Positions 26,589 to 35,099 of a DNA stretch of 64,000 nucleotides are shown here, piece by piece (position 1 is the stretch's first letter; every line of letters begins with the position of its first letter). The position numbers and the translations under genes are program-made. The DNA comes from JAIQFL01 sp035295745 (lineage in GTDB: Bacteria; Acidobacteriota; Terriglobia; Bryobacterales; Bryobacteraceae). Where the stretch lies: the NCBI GenBank assembly GCA_035295745.1, contig DATGIL010000022.1, forward strand, positions 62,001-126,000, in the 5' to 3' direction. The notes below the pieces were generated by a model, which was not told where the DNA came from, made no database searches, and was given only the letters and a program-made list of their open reading frames with translations.

Positions 26589-27920
26589 ATGCGTCCGAAA
26601 TCATCAGTCGTCCTCGTGGCCGCGCTCCTCCTATGCCTGGCCAACATGCCATCGTCTGTGACCGCGCAACCTTCGGTCAATCGCAACGTCCGCATCGCAC
26701 AAGACAAGGTAAACGATGCGCAGCAGTACTTTCAAAGGGCGTGGAGCGACATGTTCCGTTCCACGGGCCGCCAATTGAATCCTCCGCGAGTAATCCCATT
26801 CCAAGGCAGAATCACCACGGCCTGCGGAGTCTTAGAGCCTGGCAACGGAGCTTTCTGCTCGCGAGACAACTCCATTTACCTGGACGCCGAGTTCCTGGCG
26901 CAGAACATGATGAACGCAGCCAACGCGCTGAAGACCGACGGCGACTACGCTGCAATTGTGATCGCTGCGCACGAGTTCGGCCATGTGGTAGCGGCGCAGT
27001 TGAATGCCGTATCTGCGGGCAAGGAATTCGAGTCCGAGCAGGTGGCCGATTGCTTCGCGGGAGTGATCACCCGGCGCTCCAAGACGGACGGACTGCTCGA
27101 GGCAGGCGACCTGGAGGAGGGCATGTACTCGCTGGCCAATGCCGGAGACGAAGTCGGGCACAAGGTGGGAAACGATCTGGCCGAGCGCTTGCACTTCATC
27201 GTCAGGATGGGCGGTCTCTCGCATGGCTTTGTGGAGCAGCGCCAGGGCGCATTCTTGCAGGGATATTACGGCGGAGCGAATTTGTGTACGACCAAGTTCG
27301 GCCCACCCAAGCCGCTTCCCGCTGGCAATGCGATTGTCTCGATGCCGCTCGGTCCACTCTCACCGACGCCCTCCGGGGCGGCTCGCAGTTGCGTGTGGAC
27401 TGGCGGAATACGCGGGTTACAGCTTCGCAACTTGTCCCCGCGTGAGACTTGCCTGGGCAATCTGTTGAACGTCAACCAGACGCTACCCGTCAATCTCCGA
27501 ATCGAGTTGACCGTAGCTTCTCTTTCGAACGATTTCGATGGTGGCATCTATTTCGCCGATGGACGCTCCACGGGCGGCTTGACGCGTTATCGGATCGTGA
27601 CCAATTCGGTGGGCGGCGTAGAGGTAAGGAACGAGAATACTATTTCGGAGAGCATCGGCGGCCTTCGCGTGAATGGCATGCCGTGGAATCTGGAGCGGAT
27701 CAATAAGCGCGGCGAGAACCGGCTCACCGTGGACATTCGGCGCATGGGCCAGGAGATTTACTTCATGGTCTTTGTCAACGATTACATGGTGGAATTCGGC
27801 CATTCGCATCTGGCGGGTCTGCGTCCCGCCATTTTGCGTGCGGCGGACCAGGCCGGCGTGGCATTCGCCGGCGTCGAAGCGGTGTTTCGGGATTTTCGGA
27901 TTCTCGCCCTGCCCGACTGA
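26589..27920 (+). CDS. Secreted YpfJ-like neutral zinc metallopeptidase with C-terminal beta-rich domain
   Basis: 443 residues from the ATG at 26589, chosen because AGGGA precedes it and a signal peptide (SSVVLVAALLLCLANMPSSV) follows at once. The first half fits the putative neutral zinc metallopeptidase family: GAFCSRDNSIYLDAEFL, the zinc site IAAHEFGHVVA (HEFGH) and the third-ligand region FESEQVADCFAGVI, then LEAGDLEEGMYSLA. After about residue 240 a separate beta-rich domain (LRIELTVASLSNDFDGGIYF) resembles a concanavalin-like or carbohydrate-binding fold; its role is unknown. It is convergent with the ABC exporter genes. Confidence 0.8.
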   Translation: MRPKSSVVLVAALLLCLANMPSSVTAQPSVNRNVRIAQDKVNDAQQYFQRAWSDMFRSTGRQLNPPRVIPFQGRITTACGVLEPGNGAFCSRDNSIYLDAEFLAQNMMNAANALKTDGDYAAIVIAAHEFGHVVAAQLNAVSAGKEFESEQVADCFAGVITRRSKTDGLLEAGDLEEGMYSLANAGDEVGHKVGNDLAERLHFIVRMGGLSHGFVEQRQGAFLQGYYGGANLCTTKFGPPKPLPAGNAIVSMPLGPLSPTPSGAARSCVWTGGIRGLQLRNLSPRETCLGNLLNVNQTLPVNLRIELTVASLSNDFDGGIYFADGRSTGGLTRYRIVTNSVGGVEVRNENTISESIGGLRVNGMPWNLERINKRGENRLTVDIRRMGQEIYFMVFVNDYMVEFGHSHLAGLRPAILRAADQAGVAFAGVEAVFRDFRILALPD

Positions 27921-27924
27921 TCGT

Positions 27925-27946
27925 GCGGCGTTCAACGATACGCCGC
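27925..27946. terminator. Possible hairpin between convergent genes
   Basis: GCGGCGT-TCAACGAT-ACGCCGC forms a seven-base-pair stem with an eight-base loop, lying between the stops of convergent genes and overlapping the last codons of the ABC gene. There is no T-tract, so it is a weak candidate. Confidence 0.3.
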
Positions 27947-29737
27947 TGCCTGAATGCCGTAGAGTTCGGAGTACTGCCCACCGCGCGCCATCAAGGCTTC
28001 GTGCGTGCCCACCTCGACGACCCGGGAGCCATCGAGCACCACGATCAGGTCCGCCATGCGCACCGTGCTGAAGCGATGTGACACCAGAATGGTGATGCGG
28101 CCATCGGACGCCGAGCCCCGAGCGGCTTGCGAATAACGTTCGAAGAGCGCGTGCTCGGTCTCGGCATCCAATGCGGCAGTGGGTTCGTCGAGCACGAGGA
28201 GCAGTGGGTGGTCGCGCATGAATCCGCGGGCGAGGGCCAGCTTCTGCCACTGGCCAAAGCTTACTTCCACTCCGCCCGGCCAAGTCGGTCCGAGCTGCGT
28301 TTCCAGGCCGGCGGCCATGCGATCGATGACGTCCTCCGCGCCGGCGCGGCCCACCGCATTCGACACCGCACAGGGATCTTCCAACCTCGAAACGTCGCCG
28401 AGACCCACGGTATTCTGCACGCGAAATTCGAACTTGAAAAAGTCCTGGAAGGCGCCTGCCAGCCGGGCGCGCCACTCCTCTGCACGAATGCGCGCCAGGT
28501 CCAAGCCATCCACCAGAATTCGACCTTCGCTGGGCTGATACATCCGGCACAGCAGCTTGACTAACGTGCTCTTACCAGCGCCATTTTCGCCGACTACAGC
28601 CACCACCGAGCCGGGCCGCAATTCGAGGTTGACGTCGTCGAGCACGCGGCGGCTGGTGCCCGGATACGTGAACGAAACGTGCTCGAAGCGGATGCCTTCC
28701 ACCATGCGCGCGGGCGGCGCGGTGTCGGCGTGCTCGCTCATCGACCGCGCATAATCTTCGAGCCACGCCATGCGCTTCGATCCATCCAGCCAGAAACCTC
28801 GCAGGAATCCGATCTCGCCGACAGTGGCGCCTATGTACGCCGAGAGTCGCGACCCGGCGGCCAAGACCAGCAGCACGGCGCCCGCTGTGGCGCCCGGCCG
28901 TGACGAAACGAACACCACCGCGCCTACGTAGGCCAGTCCAAAGATCGCCCATCCCAGCGAGTGCCACAAGGCGCTGCTCCAACGTGCGGCCGAGACCGGG
29001 CGGTACCAGCGCTCCCATGCCTCGCGGCGTTCTCGGATGAGCCTGCCGCCGATGCGCGCTACGCGCACTTCCTTGCCGGGAGGCGCGGTGGTCGCGAGGT
29101 CGAAGAGATGCCGGGCCAGACGATTGGCTGGAGCACCCTTCTCGGCTGCCGCGCGCTCCACGCCCGGCCTCCACGTGGAGGTCAGAACGGTGGGGATCGC
29201 GAATGCCGCCAGCAGACCGAGCAGGGGATGAATCGACATCAGCAGGGCCACGGTGACGCCGAGACGCAAAATCCAGCCGCACGTGGTGAAGAGCGACATG
29301 TACATGTGGTCGAGCACGAAGACCTGGTCGCGGAGCATCGCAAGGCGGTCGAGATATTCGGGCCGCTCGTGGTGCGAAATGGTCGCCACGGAGGCTTGCA
29401 AGTGCGCGACATGCGCTTCGAGTGCGACGGCCACGCGATCGCGAAACCGGCGCTGCGTGCGATCGCTGATGACGCGGAGGAACCACGTGGCCGCGGCCGA
29501 TGCCCCCAGGCCAACCCCGGCCGACAGAGCGAGGTTGCGGTCCTGATGCAGTACGCCATCGGCGAGCAACTTCATCCATAAGGCGAGCAGGGCGTCCGGG
29601 AGCGCGGCGAGCAGCGACAGGCCGAACGACACCGAAAGCAGACGGGGCTCGGCCTCATGGGCCCGCCGCAGTGCGCGCCACATGGACGGCAGGGCTGGCG
29701 GGAGATCGGCGATCTTGTGCGCGTCAGCCGTGGCCAT
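27932..29737 (-). CDS. ABC exporter half-transporter (TMD-NBD), subunit B
   Basis: 601 residues from the ATG at 29737, preceded by AAGGAG about nine bases away; an ATG at 29758 is the alternative. Six hydrophobic segments are followed by a nucleotide-binding domain with Walker A GENGAGKSTLVKLL, Walker B LLLVLDEPTAALD and the switch histidine in LVSHRFSTVR. The signature motif is VSFGQWQKLALARG, so LSGGQ is degenerate (SFGQW). This is typical of one half of an asymmetric heterodimeric exporter. It overlaps the partner gene by 14 bases. The substrate (peptide, lipid or drug) is not indicated by neighbours. Confidence 0.9.
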   Translation of the reverse strand: MATADAHKIADLPPALPSMWRALRRAHEAEPRLLSVSFGLSLLAALPDALLALWMKLLADGVLHQDRNLALSAGVGLGASAAATWFLRVISDRTQRRFRDRVAVALEAHVAHLQASVATISHHERPEYLDRLAMLRDQVFVLDHMYMSLFTTCGWILRLGVTVALLMSIHPLLGLLAAFAIPTVLTSTWRPGVERAAAEKGAPANRLARHLFDLATTAPPGKEVRVARIGGRLIRERREAWERWYRPVSAARWSSALWHSLGWAIFGLAYVGAVVFVSSRPGATAGAVLLVLAAGSRLSAYIGATVGEIGFLRGFWLDGSKRMAWLEDYARSMSEHADTAPPARMVEGIRFEHVSFTYPGTSRRVLDDVNLELRPGSVVAVVGENGAGKSTLVKLLCRMYQPSEGRILVDGLDLARIRAEEWRARLAGAFQDFFKFEFRVQNTVGLGDVSRLEDPCAVSNAVGRAGAEDVIDRMAAGLETQLGPTWPGGVEVSFGQWQKLALARGFMRDHPLLLVLDEPTAALDAETEHALFERYSQAARGSASDGRITILVSHRFSTVRMADLIVVLDGSRVVEVGTHEALMARGGQYSELYGIQAAAYR

Positions 29738-31556
29738 CGACGTCGGCTCCTTCCTCATCGCCCTCGCCGAAGCGAGAAGCTTGCAGCTCGAACATGGTGC
29801 GATACCGTCCGCCGCGCGCCATCAACTCCTCGTGAGAGCCGAGTTCGACGACTCTGCCGTGTTCGAGCACGCAGATGCGGTCTGCCTGCCGCACTGTCGA
29901 AAACCGGTGCGAGATGAGAATCGTCGTAGCGTGGCGCGTAGCTGCGAGCAGACGTTCGAAGATCTCGGCCTCGCCGCGCACATCGAGTTGTGCCGTTGGT
30001 TCATCGAGCAGCACGACACCGGCGCCCATCTTCACTGCGCAAAGCGCGCGCGCCAGGGCGATGCGCTGCCACTGTCCGCCGGAAAGATCGGTCCCGCCTT
30101 CGTAGGCGCGAGAGAGGATGGTATCGAGGCCGGCCAGATCGGCCGCGCCTGCTTCCATGAGCGCAGATTGAATCGCACTATCGGGCGCGCCTTCGGGTGC
30201 GACGTTATCGCGCAAGGGCAATTCGAAGCGAATGAAATCCTGGAAGACCGGCGTCAGTCGCGCGCGCCACCCGTCCAGATCGAAATCGCGCAAATCGACG
30301 CCGTCGATCTCGATGGCGCCCTCCTGCGGGTCGTAGAGCCGGCAGAGGAGTTTGGCCAGGGTGGTCTTGCCGGCGCCGTTCTTGCCGACGATGGCGAGCG
30401 AGGATCCGGCCGGAATCGTCAAGTCGAAATTCTGGAGCACGGGCGCAGCGGCATCGCCGTTGGCGGACGGATACGCGAAGCTGACATTGCGAAAGCGAAT
30501 CTCGCGCGCCGGCTGCTGTTGCGCGGAACGCGTGCCGGAAGCGAGCGCACCGGCGGGCGCCATGGCTTGCTGTAGACGAACGACGGCAGCCGCGGGCGCC
30601 GCGGCGCCATCGAGCGCCCAGGACAATCCACCGAACGCGATCATGCTGGTGCTGGCCGCCGCGGAGAGAAAAGTGACCGCTTGCCCGAGAGGCAGGTGTC
30701 CCGAAACGGCATCGCCGGCCATGACCCAGAACACCGCGATGTTGCCGCACAATACCAGCAGCAGACACCATAGCACAGGACGTTCGCGAAGCCGGGTTGC
30801 GTGCCATTGCAAATCGAGCAGATGCTTACGCCGCGAAGCAAAGCGTTCGACCGTCCAGTCCGAAAGGCCGAAGAGCCGCAACTCTTTGGCCGAGGGCGGA
30901 TCGACGGCCAAGCGATACGCGTAATCGGCATGCCGTTGTGCCTGGCGGACTTCGTCCGTGTTGCGGTCTCTCCAGATCGCGCTCTCGCGCAAGAGCCAAT
31001 GCGTGGCGAGCCAGACGCCCGCGAGAATCAATGCTGCCCACCATGCGTATGCTGCAACAACGATGGCCGCCACCAGTCCGCCCGCCAGTTCCACCAGCCC
31101 CGCCGCGATGAAGTCCATCGAGATGGAGAGCGGTGGACCGGTGATGCCGAGGTCGAAATCGCGAGCCATCGTGAGATCGGTGGTCAGTCGCGGGTCCTCG
31201 AGATGGCCCATGCCCGGCGGTCCGACGCAGGCTCCTGTCAATTGATCGTAGAGCCACGCAGCGACGCGGCTGCCCAGGTTCACGCCAATGGCGCGATGGA
31301 GAGGCGAAAGTACCTGCAGCAGGACGAAGACCGCACCGGAGACCGCCAGCGGCATGGTCAGCGAGTTTCCGCGCTGTACCGCGCCCACCAGGACGCCCAT
31401 CGCGATGGAGAAGAGCGCAGGCAGAACGCCGCGCAGAAAAAGAACGATCCACCATGCGTAGGCCAGGCCCGGGGCGGCTCGCGGCAGGACGCCGAGAAAC
31501 TTCCACTGCTTGCTTTGGGTCAGCCGCTTGATCACGGATGCTCCTGCGTAAGACAC
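29724..31556 (-). CDS. ABC exporter half-transporter (TMD-NBD), subunit A
   Basis: 610 residues with an N-terminal membrane domain and a C-terminal nucleotide-binding domain: Walker A GKNGAGKTTLAKLL, signature DLSGGQWQRIALARA, Walker B VVLLDEPTAQLD, switch ISHRFSTVR. The canonical signature here and the degenerate one in the partner imply one active composite ATP site, as in heterodimeric exporters. It is divergent from the deacylase-like gene with about 56 bases between starts. Confidence 0.9.
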   Translation of the reverse strand: MSYAGASVIKRLTQSKQWKFLGVLPRAAPGLAYAWWIVLFLRGVLPALFSIAMGVLVGAVQRGNSLTMPLAVSGAVFVLLQVLSPLHRAIGVNLGSRVAAWLYDQLTGACVGPPGMGHLEDPRLTTDLTMARDFDLGITGPPLSISMDFIAAGLVELAGGLVAAIVVAAYAWWAALILAGVWLATHWLLRESAIWRDRNTDEVRQAQRHADYAYRLAVDPPSAKELRLFGLSDWTVERFASRRKHLLDLQWHATRLRERPVLWCLLLVLCGNIAVFWVMAGDAVSGHLPLGQAVTFLSAAASTSMIAFGGLSWALDGAAAPAAAVVRLQQAMAPAGALASGTRSAQQQPAREIRFRNVSFAYPSANGDAAAPVLQNFDLTIPAGSSLAIVGKNGAGKTTLAKLLCRLYDPQEGAIEIDGVDLRDFDLDGWRARLTPVFQDFIRFELPLRDNVAPEGAPDSAIQSALMEAGAADLAGLDTILSRAYEGGTDLSGGQWQRIALARALCAVKMGAGVVLLDEPTAQLDVRGEAEIFERLLAATRHATTILISHRFSTVRQADRICVLEHGRVVELGSHEELMARGGRYRTMFELQASRFGEGDEEGADVDGHG

Positions 31557-31612
31557 ATACTGTCACATTCGGCGTGGTGCTCACCAGTCCCGCCGGGATA
31601 AAATCATGCGAC

Positions 31613-33517
31613 ATGGTGCGCACCTTAACTCTCTGTAGATTCGCTCTTGCCTTTGCCGGGATCGCCGCGGCCCAGCCCGCGACCTACGATGTGATCTTGC
31701 GCAATGGCACGGTGGTGGATGGAACCGGCGCGAGGGGGTACCGGGCGGACGTCGCGGTGCGCAACGGCTTCATCTACCGGATCGGCGATTTGCGGGGCGA
31801 GAAGGCGGGTGTCGATCTGGATGTGAGCGGCCTGGTGGTGGCGCCGGGCTTCCTCAATATTCACAGCCATCCCTCGCAGCGAGGTCTGCGAACTGCGGTC
31901 AACATGTTGACCCAGGGTGTGACCACCGAGATCCTCAATCCTGACGGTGGCGGCAATACGGACATCGCACGGCAACTCGCGGATCTCAGCTCCGAGGGCT
32001 TGGCGGTGAATATCGGCGCATACATCGGGTTCAATTCGATTTGGGCTTCGGTGATGGGTCGCGCGGACCGGCGCCCGTCTGTGGACGAACTGCAAAAGAT
32101 GCGTGATCTGCTGGTCGCGAATTTGAAGCAGGGCGCTTGGGGTGTGTCAGCGGGACTGGATTACAAGCCGGCGTACTACGCGCGCACGGAAGAAGTGATC
32201 TCGGTGGTCAAGGCCGCGGCACCGTGGCGCACCAACTTTCCAAATCACGATCGGCTGACGCCGGAATCGAAATACAGCAGTTTCGTAGGAATGTCGGAGA
32301 CGGTCGAGATCGGCGGGAAGACTGGGTTACTGCCCGTGATCACGCACATGAAGGTGCAGGGGGTTGAGCAGGGAAGCGCCGCCAAGGTGCTGGCGATGAT
32401 GAATGCGGCTGCGGCGCGGGGCCAGGAGCCGATCGCGGACGTTTACCCGTATCTTGCCGGACAGACTGGGTTGGGTGCGCTGCTGGTTCCGGCATGGGCA
32501 CAAGAGGGCGGTCCCGAGGAGATGCGGAAACGGTTCCGCGATGCGGAGCAGCGTACGCGAATCGCGCGCGAGATCGAGGAGGCGCTTGCGGCACGGTTTC
32601 TCTCGGCGGAGAACGTCTTCCTGCCGGCAAAGCAGCGCAAGCTCACTGAGTATATGCGGGACTGGGGAACTGGGGCGGGAGAGACGATCATCCGCATTCT
32701 GGAGCAGGAGAGCCCGTCGGCGATTCTGACCTTCGGCTCGGAGAGCGATCTGGTGGAACTGCTGAAATTTCCGGGCAGCGCGATCGCGTGTGATTGTGGC
32801 GCGTACGACGACAATCCAGGCCTGCATCCCCGGTTCTATGGAACCTTTCCGCGGGTGCTGGGGCATTATGTGCGAGAGACCAAGGCGCTCACGATGGAAG
32901 ACGCGGTCCGCAAGATGACGGGACTACCGGCAAGCATCATCGGCATGGCCGATCGCGGATTCGTGGCTGCCGGCATGGCTGCGGACCTCACGGTTTTCGA
33001 CCCCGCCACGATCATCGATCATGCCACCTACGAGCAGCCGACGCGGCCCTCGGATGGCGTGCGCTTCGTGCTGGTCAACGGGCGGATCGCTCTCCGCGAT
33101 GGCAAGGCGACCGGAGAAAAAGGCGGGCGGGTCTTGAGGCGGCCGGAGAACATGCCGAGTCGATCGATGAACTCGATGCGCGACCGATCGCTTTCGGTGA
33201 AGGCGAAGGGCGTGGAAATGGAGATAAAGCAGGGCGTAAGCGGGCGGGCCGAGGGCACGTTTCGATGGGTGGACGAGGGCACCGGCAACGAATTTCGCGT
33301 AAAGGAGATGGGGTTGTTGCAGGTGTCCGGGCAGTGGGCGAGTTTCACGGCAACGGTCCGCGGACCACAGGAGGGCGAGGAACAGGGGGTGATTGTGATT
33401 GTCGACGGTGGGAATCCGATGAGTACGCACCCCACGGTGCAGATCGCTGTCGAGGGCGGTCGGCACTGGGAGTTCGCATTGGCTTCAGGGGAGTATCGGA
33501 TGGGCGCACGGCAGTAG
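31613..33517 (+). CDS. Secreted N-acyl-D-amino-acid deacylase-like amidohydrolase
   Basis: 634 residues from the ATG at 31613. A signal peptide (MVRTLTLCRFALAFAGIAAA) precedes the amidohydrolase core: YDVILRNGTVVDGTGARGYR, metal-site FLNIHSHPSQ, NMLTQGVTTEI, the family block GAWGVSAGLDYKPAYYARTE, and ITHMKVQG. C-terminal elements DLTVFDPATIIDHATYEQP and GVRFVLVNGRIALRDG are usual for D-aminoacylases. After about residue 515 there is a roughly 110-residue beta-rich extension that the family normally lacks. It may release amino acids from N-acylated or D-amino-acid compounds in the periplasm. Confidence 0.85.
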   Translation: MVRTLTLCRFALAFAGIAAAQPATYDVILRNGTVVDGTGARGYRADVAVRNGFIYRIGDLRGEKAGVDLDVSGLVVAPGFLNIHSHPSQRGLRTAVNMLTQGVTTEILNPDGGGNTDIARQLADLSSEGLAVNIGAYIGFNSIWASVMGRADRRPSVDELQKMRDLLVANLKQGAWGVSAGLDYKPAYYARTEEVISVVKAAAPWRTNFPNHDRLTPESKYSSFVGMSETVEIGGKTGLLPVITHMKVQGVEQGSAAKVLAMMNAAAARGQEPIADVYPYLAGQTGLGALLVPAWAQEGGPEEMRKRFRDAEQRTRIAREIEEALAARFLSAENVFLPAKQRKLTEYMRDWGTGAGETIIRILEQESPSAILTFGSESDLVELLKFPGSAIACDCGAYDDNPGLHPRFYGTFPRVLGHYVRETKALTMEDAVRKMTGLPASIIGMADRGFVAAGMAADLTVFDPATIIDHATYEQPTRPSDGVRFVLVNGRIALRDGKATGEKGGRVLRRPENMPSRSMNSMRDRSLSVKAKGVEMEIKQGVSGRAEGTFRWVDEGTGNEFRVKEMGLLQVSGQWASFTATVRGPQEGEEQGVIVIVDGGNPMSTHPTVQIAVEGGRHWEFALASGEYRMGARQ

Positions 33518-33571
33518 CGGCTTCGACGGTTTTTAGGTAGACTTGTTTGAGGAAGTTCTCCCACACAATCG

Positions 33572-33648
33572 GGGCGCGTAGCTCAGTTGGTTAGAGCGCC
33601 TGCTTCACACGCAGGAGGTCACAGGTTCGAGTCCTGTCGCGCCCACCA
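33572..33648 (+). tRNA. tRNA-Val (anticodon CAC), CCA encoded
   Basis: A full cloverleaf: acceptor GGGCGCG pairs with CGCGCCC, D-arm GCTCAGTTGGTTAGAGC, anticodon stem-loop CCTGC-TTCACAC-GCAGG with anticodon CAC, and T-arm ACAGG-TTCGAGT-CCTGT, ending ACCA. It decodes GUG. The recombinase gene begins its island immediately downstream, so the 3' end is a likely attachment site. Confidence 0.96.
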
Positions 33649-33715
33649 CGAAATTCCTTAAAATCAAAAGTTTGGCGCGAGTCCCCATCATTCTACCTCT
33701 CTCAAAAACGTCAAA

Positions 33716-33768
33716 CCGTATCAGAACCGTATCAAAACCCCTTCAGGCTTCAGTTGCCGTATCAAAAC
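33716..33768. repeat. Three direct repeats, candidate integrase arm-binding sites
   Basis: CCGTATCARAAC occurs at 33716-33727, 33727-33738 and 33757-33768, between the tRNA end and the integrase 3' end, with the last copy inside the coding sequence. Short direct repeats here are typical of recombinase arm sites. Confidence 0.55.
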
Positions 33769-34891
33769 TCCGAACGCCCGATTCGCTGGCCTGCCGGTTG
33801 AGCCGAGCCAGCGCCTCGCGTTTCATCTGGAGCTTCATCTGCGAATATTTTTTGAACACCTTGGCGTCGGTCTGCCGCAGGAGCTGGGTAACCCACTCGT
33901 CAGCCACACCACCCGCGCTAAGCCTGGTGGCGTATGTCGAGCGCAGGTCGTAGAGCCGAAAGTAGGAAACACCGGCTTTCCTCAGAGTCCTCTCCCAAGT
34001 TTTTTTGAAATTGGCCTGGGGCTCGCCCGGCCTTTTGGCGCTCGGGAACAACCACGGCCCAGGACCGGCGAGTTCTAATTGGCTTTTGAATGCCTCGGTC
34101 GCGATGTCTGTCAGCGGCACCTCGGCCACCCCCGTGGGCGTCTTGGAGTCCGCGATAAACACCACCTTGTTCGGGAGGTCTACCTGGTCCTTGCGCATGG
34201 GCGCCAGTTCCTTGTACGGCCGCAGTCCCGTTTCGGTGATAATCCTGACGACGTTCTTTAAGTACGGGGGTGCCTCGCTTTCTATCCGGGTCTGCTCCGT
34301 CCAAGTCATGTAGTGCGGCCGAAACAGTCCCTTGAGGATTACCGGAAATTCCACGCTAACGCAGGGATTGACCGGACAAAGTTTTTTCTTCACGGCAACG
34401 CTGAACATACGCCGCAAGACCCGGAACTCCTGGTGCACCGTGGTTGGTTTCACGGTCCCGAGTTCAACAACCCCGGTCTTGCGCAGCACTCGCTTTTTGG
34501 CTTTGAGCCGCCGACGCAAATGCATTTCAATCTGCGTGGCGTCAATATCCGGCAGTTTAGCGGTTCCGAACGTTGGTCTCAAACTTTTCAACGCGTTCTC
34601 GTTGGCCGCGTGCGTTTTCTGCGCCCGAATCGGCGGTTTGGAGTAGTTCTCCAAGAAAAAGTCCGCCCATTCACCGAATGTCATCTGGTTACCCTTGCAA
34701 GAAGCATCAAGGGTATTGTTGTCTCTGGAGTCCAGGCGTTCGCGCATTTGCCGCTGCGCCTCGGTCCAGTCCGTCGTATTGGTCGATTCCAGGCGGCGAC
34801 GACCGGTTTTGTCCCGGTAGCGCATCCACCAAATGTTGCTGTCGTTGCGTTTGTACACTGTACCGTCGTGTTTACTTATTGGCCGTGCCAT
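33743..34891 (-). CDS. Phage/island-type tyrosine recombinase (integrase)
   Basis: 382 residues. The N-terminal part (KHDGTVYKRNDSNIWWMRYR) is like the arm-binding domain of island integrases, followed by a SAM-like core-binding region. The catalytic domain shows the first Arg in ITETGLRPYKELAPM, HxxR-like YDLRSTYATRLSAG, and the Tyr in DAKVFKKYSQ. The second-box His is replaced (YDLR instead of HxLR), a known variant. It ends about 95 bases from tRNA-Val, the classical layout of an integrated element. It overlaps the excisionase-like gene by 20 bases. Confidence 0.9.
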   Translation of the reverse strand: MARPISKHDGTVYKRNDSNIWWMRYRDKTGRRRLESTNTTDWTEAQRQMRERLDSRDNNTLDASCKGNQMTFGEWADFFLENYSKPPIRAQKTHAANENALKSLRPTFGTAKLPDIDATQIEMHLRRRLKAKKRVLRKTGVVELGTVKPTTVHQEFRVLRRMFSVAVKKKLCPVNPCVSVEFPVILKGLFRPHYMTWTEQTRIESEAPPYLKNVVRIITETGLRPYKELAPMRKDQVDLPNKVVFIADSKTPTGVAEVPLTDIATEAFKSQLELAGPGPWLFPSAKRPGEPQANFKKTWERTLRKAGVSYFRLYDLRSTYATRLSAGGVADEWVTQLLRQTDAKVFKKYSQMKLQMKREALARLNRQASESGVRSFDTATEA

Positions 34892-35099
34892 TCTCCACCT
34901 CGCATTTAAATTGCGCGCGGAACGGTTCGAGATCCGACCGGAGAAACCGGACGTTCCGACCCATCACGCGGAGGTGGGGAATCTGCCTTCGCTCTACCCA
35001 AAGATACACCGTCTGCCGGCTCCGATGCTGCCTGAGGGTTGTCCGGTACGATCGGTGCTCGGTTGATCCGGCGCGACAACTCAGCCTGGCGGGCGGCAA
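34872..35099 (-). CDS. Excisionase-like small HTH protein
   Basis: 75 residues. The C-terminal two-thirds (SRQTVYLWVERRQIPHLRVM, then GRNVRFLRSDLEPF) match the MerR-like HTH_17 domain of excisionases and plasmid regulators. The N-terminal 30 residues are basic and unlike the family; the first helix of the domain is poorly matched, so the true start or a frameshift is in doubt. It lies just upstream of the integrase and overlaps it by 20 bases, as xis genes often do, and overlaps the Ser/Gln-rich gene by 194 bases. Confidence 0.65.
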   Translation of the reverse strand: MPPARLSCRAGSTEHRSYRTTLRQHRSRQTVYLWVERRQIPHLRVMGRNVRFLRSDLEPFRAQFKCEVENGTANK

